This document shows, one piece after another, positions 6,701 through 8,712 of a stretch of 8,712 nt of DNA. Both the position numbers and the translations under genes were made by a program. The notes below the pieces were generated by a model. That model ran no database searches. It saw only the letters and a list, made by a program, of their open reading frames with translations, and was not told the origin of the DNA. Each line of letters opens with the position of its first letter. Within the stretch, counting starts at the first letter, position 1. Source of the stretch: Candidatus Omnitrophota bacterium. GTDB lineage: Bacteria > Omnitrophota > Gorgyraeia > Gygaellales > Profunditerraquicolaceae. The stretch spans positions 1 to 8,712 of the forward strand of contig JAHKBC010000132.1 in the NCBI GenBank assembly GCA_018825725.1, given 5' to 3'.

Positions 6701-8712
6701 AACCGCTTTCTTAGGGAGGCCGATAAAGGATTCGTTATAATCTGCTCTAAACGAAAGCGAATATTAAAAGCAAACGCATCAAACGCATGCATATAGATAT
6801 TATCGAAAGATTGGACGAGCGTTACACTTTCTTTGCAGGTGCCAGCACCGACATCAACAACCATAATGTCTCGGTTACCGAACCGCTTAATAATCTCTTG
6901 AAATTCTGCCGTAGGAGAGTAGAATGATTCTTCGTCTTCCTGGCTCGATAAAGCCTCGCTGAAAGACCTATAACCAAAATAAATATCATATAGAACACCA
7001 TAACATGCCTTGCATAGCTCTGCAGATAAACTTTCTATCTCCCCTCTTTTATCATCAAAGAACTCTAGGAATCTTCTTGCGCTAATCAAATTTTCTGTCC
7101 TATATCGATGGGCTATGTTACTCGTCGCTTCGGGGAAAAAACAGATATCTAATAAAGCACTTATTTCTTCTATTGCCTTTGGACTGAATATATTCCAATT
7201 TACTGCCTCATAAAAGGCCCTTGTTAATCGTTCTTCTCCAGGTTTATTCTTGCTTATTAAATGGATAAACTTTAATATTTTATTGAAGGCATTATCATTA
7301 GGCCCCTTTCTTCCTCCGCCATCATTTTGTAAAAACTTTTTCCCTCGTCTAAGCGGTGATGGTTTCCTCTTTAGAACTACCGCCGGTGAGGCGGCGGAGA
7401 TTATGTCGGCCTCCGGCGAAACAGATTCTCTCATCCGCCGCGCAATACGCTCCAATAATTCTATCTTTTTAGAGGGGCGCTGCAATAATACTATTACCCG
7501 TAAAATTTCTTTGCGCTGTTGTTCTGTTAAGAAAACGCGGACATTGTATGCATTACTCTCGTGGACTCGATTAAGGTTATTAAAAAATAACTCTCTCATC
7601 TGCCTATAGATCTCATCATTTCCTATATAGTACACTAATTCTATATATATTTTGAGCAGATAGGGCCAATTTCGATAGTTGGCAAGATTAGTCAACCTTT
7701 CAAGTACGTGCTGTACTTGCTCTTTTAGAGAGTTACGGGAAAATATATCTAAATCAATTTCTTTGTTTTTTCCTTCAGGCAAAGGAATGGTTAATGTGGC
7801 TAAATTAAAAACCTCCCCATCTTCCACCTCTATTAAAGGCCTCAATCCATAATTTGGGCATCGCTCATACAGGATAGTTTTTACTACACGCATAAACTCA
7901 GCATGCAATCTTTTCCAGAGATGTGCCGAACTTCCCCTCGGAAGTCTGTTTTCTTCTAGTATAAGGACAATATCGACATCTTTACAGATACCGACAATAA
8001 TGCTCCCTGTTCTGAGAAAACGCACGCTACCAACAATGCAAGCTTCAATACGAGCCGGGTTATTTATCAAGCCTGCGGCCTCTTTAATGATTCTTTCAAA
8101 ATAAGCGATATCCAGGCCATTACTATATAAAAGGCTCCGATTGGCTTTAGAACCGTCCCTGATTAGGGGAGAACTGGAAACCCTATTTTCATCATTCTTC
8201 CAATTTAGAATAATCTCTCCAGCCTCTTTAATATCATCGACAATACGATAGAGATTCAGGTCAGACTCAGATATAACTTTAGCAGGCAGAAAAGTATTAA
8301 CAAGCCAGTCATCTAAACGCTGCCAAAATTCTCTGCCGATTAATATTATCGGCACTGGCTGAATTTTACCGGTCTGAATAAGGCATAACACTTCAAAAAA
8401 AACATCCAGTACCTCCAGGCCTCCCGGGAATAATATGAACCCTAGATTCGCATGCCTGATAAGCATAGTCTTCTGGACAAATTTGTAATCGTAACTAAGA
8501 CATATATCCGCATTCGGGAAATACCTTTTGTAATCCAGGAGCATAAACAATGATACTGCCTGGGAATTTAAATCTGGTTTTGCGAATTTTTCCTGCTGAT
8601 GCCCTTCCCAGGCAGCTTCCGAGATGCCGATTGAGCCAAAATAAATCAATGAAATATTACCGGCTGTGAGCCGGCCGGATAAATATTTAGCTTTAGACCA
8701 ATAAATACTTTC
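1..8712 (-). CDS. Giant multidomain protein, internal fragment (2904 codons, open at both ends)
   Basis: One minus-strand frame, with codons ending at bases divisible by 3, runs through the whole window without a stop. A hand translation gives continuous, protein-like sequence with several recognisable domains all in the same frame: LOG-like, nucleotidyltransferase, methyltransferase, type 1 IPP isomerase, HAD hydrolase and M48 peptidase. No start codon can be assigned, because the first residues are already inside the LOG domain, and the last residues run on past base 1. Domains are separated by Ser/Pro/Ala-rich linkers with S-S-P-V or A-S-P-V cores. About seven hydrophobic segments lie in the second half (residues 2114-2754), so the protein is probably membrane-bound, with the enzyme domains at 1-1947 on one side. 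The product of the full gene is unknown. Giant ORFs of this kind are known from Omnitrophota; the assignment here is inference. Confidence 0.93.
733..858 (-). repeat. Interdomain linker 10 (residues 2619-2660)
   Basis: A polar, low-complexity stretch beginning D-S-S-S-L-P-V-A-Q-R-G and ending H-A-A-S-P-V-D-N-R-G-D. The final unit is the second copy of the 26-bp repeat. S-L-P-V looks like a mutated or extended S-P-V unit (AGT-TTA-CCG-GTG). Confidence 0.7.
735..760 (-). repeat. 26-bp perfect direct repeat, copy 1
   Basis: Identical to 6318-6343, with flanking bases differing on both sides. In frame it encodes the last bases of Ala, then S-P-V-D-N-R-G. It contains a five-base hairpin (cggtt atc aaccg). 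Confidence 0.9.
859..1581 (-). other. Unrecognised beta-rich domain (residues 2378-2618)
   Basis: A charged helical stem (2378-2412) leads to a run of short strands: D-I-S-V-P-V-I-R-V-E-V, V-S-L-Y-F-P, L-R-I-T-I-E-R, V-I-S-F-F-L-L, K-V-D-I-P-L and A-R-V-K-V-V-E-V-E-F-V. One loop holds two Cys and a His (E-C-G-H-G-Q-A-C). The strand pattern suggests one or two beta-sandwich units, flanked by membrane helices on both sides. If the number of membrane crossings is as read, it may lie outside the cytoplasm. No family is recognised. Confidence 0.45.
1582..1962 (-). other. Membrane-spanning region, three helices (residues 2251-2377)
   Basis: Three hydrophobic segments can be read: about 2266-2289 (G-L-V-A-S-F-V-L onwards), 2295-2317 (V-F-W-V-I-A-R-V onwards) and 2346-2371 (ending V-M-I-I-L-W). 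The stretch between the second and third is basic (F-L-K-K-M-N-E-P-C-K-R), suggesting a cytoplasmic loop. It may be the C-terminal membrane part of the M48 domain. W-P-S-P-V-E-K sits right after the last helix (bases 1585-1602). It has the TCT-CCG-GTG form of the linker core and may be a linker remnant. Confidence 0.6.
1963..2826 (-). other. M48-type (HtpX/Ste24-like) membrane metallopeptidase domain (residues 1963-2250)
   Basis: A zinc-peptidase motif H2079-E2080-L-G-H2083 (F-A-H-E-L-G-H-V-I-M) is followed by two strong hydrophobic segments at about 2114-2138 and 2145-2168. Then comes E2205-E2206-A-A-D2209, matching the third zinc ligand and the E-x-x-A-D motif of M48. Membrane helices between HExxH and the third ligand are typical of this family. 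The spacing of about 123 residues is somewhat longer than I expect for HtpX. Upstream, residues 2040-2078 include a hydrophobic stretch and the usual edge strand region before HExxH (A-V-L-M-P-N-R-K-V-F). All catalytic residues seem intact. In context it could process this same polypeptide at its linkers, but that is speculation. Confidence 0.75.
2827..2871 (-). repeat. Interdomain linker 9 (residues 1948-1962)
   Basis: A-S-S-P-A-Q-K-Q-S-A-S-P-P-G: two S-P units, both with TCG-CCG codons, between the HAD domain and the M48 domain. Confidence 0.75.
2872..3489 (-). other. HAD-superfamily hydrolase domain (residues 1742-1947)
   Basis: All four HAD motifs are present in order. Motif I is F-D1749-L-D1751-G-T-L-Y (nucleophile and acid/base Asp). 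Motif II is M-L-T1854-N-S. Motif III is K1888 in M-K-P-Q-K. Motif IV is I-G-D1913-S-Q-S-D1917. A helical cap of about 90 residues lies between motifs I and II, typical of C1-capped phosphatases such as the phosphoglycolate phosphatase/HAD-IA group. The length (about 206 residues) is normal, so this is probably an active phosphatase on a small phosphorylated compound. The substrate is unknown. Confidence 0.85.
3490..3588 (-). repeat. Interdomain linker 8 (residues 1709-1741)
   Basis: Contains G-S-S-S-P-V-F at bases 3550-3570, then a basic stretch (R-S-R-Q-V-T-R-L-D-D-Q-K-R-R-P). It joins the IDI and HAD domains. It is less GC-rich than linkers 5 to 7. Confidence 0.6.
3601..4101 (-). other. Type 1 isopentenyl-diphosphate delta-isomerase domain, Nudix fold (residues 1538-1704)
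   Basis: This domain matches type 1 IDI along its full length of about 165 residues. Type 1 IDI converts IPP to DMAPP, the allylic starter for isoprenoids. Set against what is known of E. coli Idi, all main active-site residues are present. H1559 and H1566 sit in H-E-G-E-G-K-L-H (E. coli H25, H32). C1601 is in S-C-C-S-H-P (catalytic C67), exactly 35 residues after the second His as in E. coli, and H1603 is H69. E1622 in E-E-L-G is E87. E1647 and E1649 in E-W-E-M-C are E114 and catalytic E116. Y1637 fits Y104 and W1694 in Y-T-P-W fits W161. W-P-G-H-W also fits the family W-P-G-V-W. It is therefore likely active. Other Nudix hydrolases are less likely because of the Cys, the paired Glu and the metal His set. 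Confidence 0.85.
4102..4164 (-). repeat. Interdomain linker 7 (residues 1517-1537)
   Basis: S-A-A-S-P-P-H-R-S-S-S-P-A-E-E, encoded by GC-rich DNA with two TCG-CCG pairs. The plus strand has an imperfect inverted repeat: aattcctccgccg (4118-4130) against cggcggaatt (4158-4167). No T-run follows, so it is not a terminator. Confidence 0.75.
4165..4359 (-). other. TPR-like helical hairpin (residues 1452-1516)
   Basis: The pattern A-N-N-L-F-D-K-G-C-F-Q-D-A-A-G-Y-Y-L-E-A-Y fits one tetratricopeptide unit (small residues at the packing positions, G-x-F/Y turn, then A-x-x-Y/A). Only one repeat is clear, and a second helix pair is incomplete. TPRs usually mediate protein contacts. The assignment is tentative. 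Confidence 0.4.
4360..4401 (-). repeat. Interdomain linker 6 (residues 1438-1451)
   Basis: A single S-A-S-P-V-D-G unit encoded by AGC-GCC-TCG-CCG-GTG, the consensus DNA form of the family (plus strand caccggcgaggcgct at 4387-4401). Confidence 0.75.
4402..4749 (-). other. Unrecognised domain C (residues 1322-1437)
   Basis: About 116 residues starting Y-T-F-W-V-N-G-F-E-L, with a helix (A-G-F-I-A-P-I-K-Y-I-L), a strand (W-Q-L-I-I-T-T) and a strand T-H-V-V-Y-I-H. A helix W-F-F-N1419-S-L-D-R1423-L-G-K-I-H follows. The last helix sits where a HExxH helix would be expected after an edge strand, and could be an eroded version of it (N-S-L-D-R). This is weak evidence. No family is recognised. Confidence 0.35.
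4750..4824 (-). repeat. Interdomain linker 5 (residues 1297-1321)
   Basis: It reads S-T-A-S-P-V-R-R-S-G-S-P-A-A-D followed by A-A-F-S-P-L-K-R: three S-P units in 25 residues. The DNA is strongly GC-rich and has several copies of ggcg words. It separates domains B and C. Confidence 0.75.
4825..5562 (-). other. Unrecognised domain B with E-E-x-x-H remnant (residues 1051-1296)
   Basis: A soluble alpha/beta domain. Its middle reads F-W-D-P-N-N-D-T-I-N-I, followed about 20 residues later by T-E1131-E-F-L-H1135-A-F. That arrangement (a strand giving an ordered I-N-I edge, then a helix with HExxH) is common in metallopeptidases, but here the first His is Glu. It may therefore be a degenerate peptidase fold. 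No family is assigned with confidence. The rest holds W-N-W, a strand T-I-W-I-N-I and Leu-rich helices. Confidence 0.4.
5563..5784 (-). repeat. Interdomain linker 4, the longest (residues 977-1050)
   Basis: A 74-residue low-complexity stretch rich in Ser, Pro, Gly, Val and Arg. It contains S-P-L-V-S-G, L-S-P-A-R-F, S-S-S-P-V-R-N-E-G and R-S-S-S-P-V-S-N-N-G. The DNA is GC-rich. It shares the word cctcgttt (5631-5638) with linker 3 (6261-6268) and ctggagcgg (5585-5593) with linker 7 (4136-4144). It looks like several linker units joined together. Confidence 0.7.
5785..6252 (-). other. Unrecognised domain A (residues 821-976)
   Basis: A compact mixed alpha/beta segment, rich in aromatic residues and beta-like at first (K-V-T-F-T-P, Y-L-Q-F-H-Y). 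It has a Gly/Asp-rich loop, P-F-G-D-F-Y-D-G-G-E-G-G (near 880-892), followed by a hydrophobic strand, V-L-V-L-A-D. It ends in a Lys/Arg-rich helix (R-I-K-E-S-I-R-R-V-K-D-M). I do not recognise the family. Linkers on both sides mark it as an independent folding unit. Confidence 0.4.
6253..6378 (-). repeat. Interdomain linker 3 (residues 779-820)
   Basis: It holds three linker units in a row: I-S-S-P-V-G, V-A-S-P-V-D-N-R-G-G and S-A-S-P-I-N-E-E. The middle unit is encoded by the 26-bp sequence found again at 735-760. It is GC-rich compared with its flanks. Confidence 0.75.
6318..6343 (-). repeat. 26-bp perfect direct repeat, copy 2
   Basis: Identical to 735-760, in the same orientation and codon phase, inside linker 3. 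The copies are about 5.6 kb apart between unrelated domains. Confidence 0.9.
6379..6915 (-). other. Class I SAM-dependent methyltransferase-like domain (residues 600-778)
   Basis: Motif I is V-V-D620-V-G-A-G-T625, the SAM-binding glycine turn. An acidic residue (D645, in H-A-F-D-A-F) lies at the expected end of strand 2. A D-C-R-Y-G segment corresponds to the motif II/III region. Strand 4 is S-V-D693-F-I-M-L-T-G. A helix then leads to I-C-R-V-I-K-N-G-G-T-I-F-F, the standard K-x-G-G-x strand-5 motif of small-molecule methyltransferases. The SAM site looks intact. The substrate is unknown. S-S-P-V follows directly after the last strand (W-F-L-F-R-V-S). Confidence 0.75.
6916..7296 (-). other. 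Helical region before the methyltransferase (residues 473-599)
   Basis: Mostly amphipathic helix-like sequence rich in Leu, Ile, Glu, Lys and Arg, with several aromatic residues (for example Y-D-I-Y-F-G-Y near 580). No family is recognised. It runs into the methyltransferase-like domain without an S-P linker, so it may be the N-terminal cap or substrate-binding part of that domain. Confidence 0.4.
7297..7422 (-). repeat. Interdomain linker 2 (residues 431-472)
   Basis: It contains V-S-P-E-A-D, A-A-S-P-A-V and K-P-S-P-L-R-R, then a Gly/Lys/Arg-rich stretch. The DNA at 7380-7397 (plus strand) reads ccgccggtgaggcggcgg and can fold into a small hairpin (ccgcc/ggcgg). There are two S-P units within 12 residues, as in linkers 5 and 7. 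Confidence 0.7.
7423..8112 (-). other. Nucleotidyltransferase-fold domain with helical tail (residues 201-430)
   Basis: The signature of the polymerase-beta/MNT-type nucleotidyltransferase superfamily is visible. G228-S229 is followed after 15 residues by D245-V246-D247, the two metal-binding Asp. A later strand, E-I-D320-L-D322, can supply the third acidic residue. Such enzymes transfer NMP from an NTP to a small molecule, RNA or protein. All three metal-binding positions seem present, so activity is possible, but the substrate cannot be told. A helical region follows (about 330-430), resembling the substrate-binding helices that often accompany this fold. S-S-P linkers bound it on both sides. 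Confidence 0.6.
8113..8202 (-). repeat. Interdomain linker 1 (residues 171-200, S-S-S-P-L)
   Basis: A short polar segment with S-S-S-P-L at bases 8164-8178, between the LOG-like and nucleotidyltransferase domains. It is a divergent member of the S-S-P linker family: it uses TCT-CCC and is not GC-rich like most of the others. Confidence 0.5.
8203..8712 (-). other. LOG-like Rossmann domain, catalytic motifs lost (residues 1-170)
   Basis: The order of blocks follows the long-type LOG / TIGR00730 proteins (Rossmann-fold phosphoribohydrolases acting on nucleoside monophosphates): a glycine-rich turn, an RK motif, PGG, then Q-T-G-K-I and P-I-I-L-x-G-x-E-F-W, ending in S-E-S-D-L. The key residues are changed. 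The GGGPGIME-type turn reads FGSIGISE (25-32). The RK motif is Q80-K81. PGGxGTxxE reads PGGLEVLDV (96-104), so the GT and the catalytic Glu are gone. The first strand with its usual F-G-S motif lies outside the window. The homology is clear and the fold is probably kept, but it is most likely a pseudoenzyme with a binding or structural role. Confidence 0.75.

Noticed and set aside
7250..7609. Plus-strand 119-codon open frame
   Set aside because: It is opposite linker 2 and the nucleotidyltransferase tail. It has no recognisable protein features and is explained by the coding constraint of the other strand.
733..8202. Linker repeats as a CRISPR array
   Set aside because: The units are irregular in length and spacing, imperfect, and translated in frame. 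There are no uniform spacers.
1..8712. Stop codon reassignment as the cause of the long frame
   Set aside because: No TAA, TAG or TGA was found in this frame at all and Trp is always TGG, so no recoding is needed. Other frames have stops at normal density.
3601..8712. Cytokinin-type pathway from the LOG-like and IPP isomerase domains
   Set aside because: DMAPP and LOG substrates are linked in cytokinin synthesis, but the LOG domain has lost its catalytic motifs and no isopentenyltransferase is seen in the window.
1..8712. NRPS/PKS megasynthase
   Set aside because: No adenylation, condensation, ketosynthase or carrier-protein motifs are present. The modules are unrelated single-domain enzymes.

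Overview
The whole window is the inside of one very large protein-coding gene on the minus strand. Read from base 8712 down to base 1, the frame is open for all 2904 codons, with no stop and no domain break that needs a frameshift. Neither the start nor the end of the gene lies in the window. Trp is encoded by TGG throughout and no TAA, TAG or TGA occurs in frame, so the standard genetic code fits. Residue numbers below count from base 8712 (residue 1) to base 1 (residue 2904); residue n starts at base 8712-3(n-1).

The product is a chain of unrelated domains that are normally separate bacterial proteins. They are joined by short Ser/Pro/Ala-rich linkers built around S-S-P-V or A-S-P-V. In order: a LOG-like Rossmann domain with a lost active site (1-170), a nucleotidyltransferase-fold domain (201-430), a helical region (473-599), a class I SAM methyltransferase-like domain (600-778), an unrecognised domain (821-976), a second unrecognised domain with an E-E-x-x-H remnant (1051-1296), a third (1322-1437), a TPR-like hairpin (1452-1516), a type 1 isopentenyl-diphosphate isomerase domain with intact active site (1538-1704), a HAD hydrolase with all four motifs (1742-1947), an M48-type membrane metallopeptidase (1963-2250), further membrane segments (2251-2377), a beta-rich domain (about 2416-2618), and a C-terminal part with two membrane helices and a helical tail (2661-2904, continuing outside).

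The linkers are GC-rich against an AT-richer background. They share DNA words (forms of GCC-TCG-CCG-GTG) and include one perfect 26-bp repeat at 735-760 and 6318-6343. They therefore look like a dispersed nucleotide repeat family placed at domain borders, not just convergent protein linkers.

Giant multidomain ORFs with A/S-S-P linkers suggest a Candidatus Omnitrophota (OP3) genome. This is inference from remembered features of that phylum and was not checked by search. The domains do not form an obvious pathway. Two readings are possible: a membrane-anchored multi-enzyme giant protein, or a bacterial polyprotein cut at the linkers, perhaps by its own M48 domain. No RNA gene, promoter, terminator, mobile element or CRISPR array was seen, and there is no intergenic DNA.
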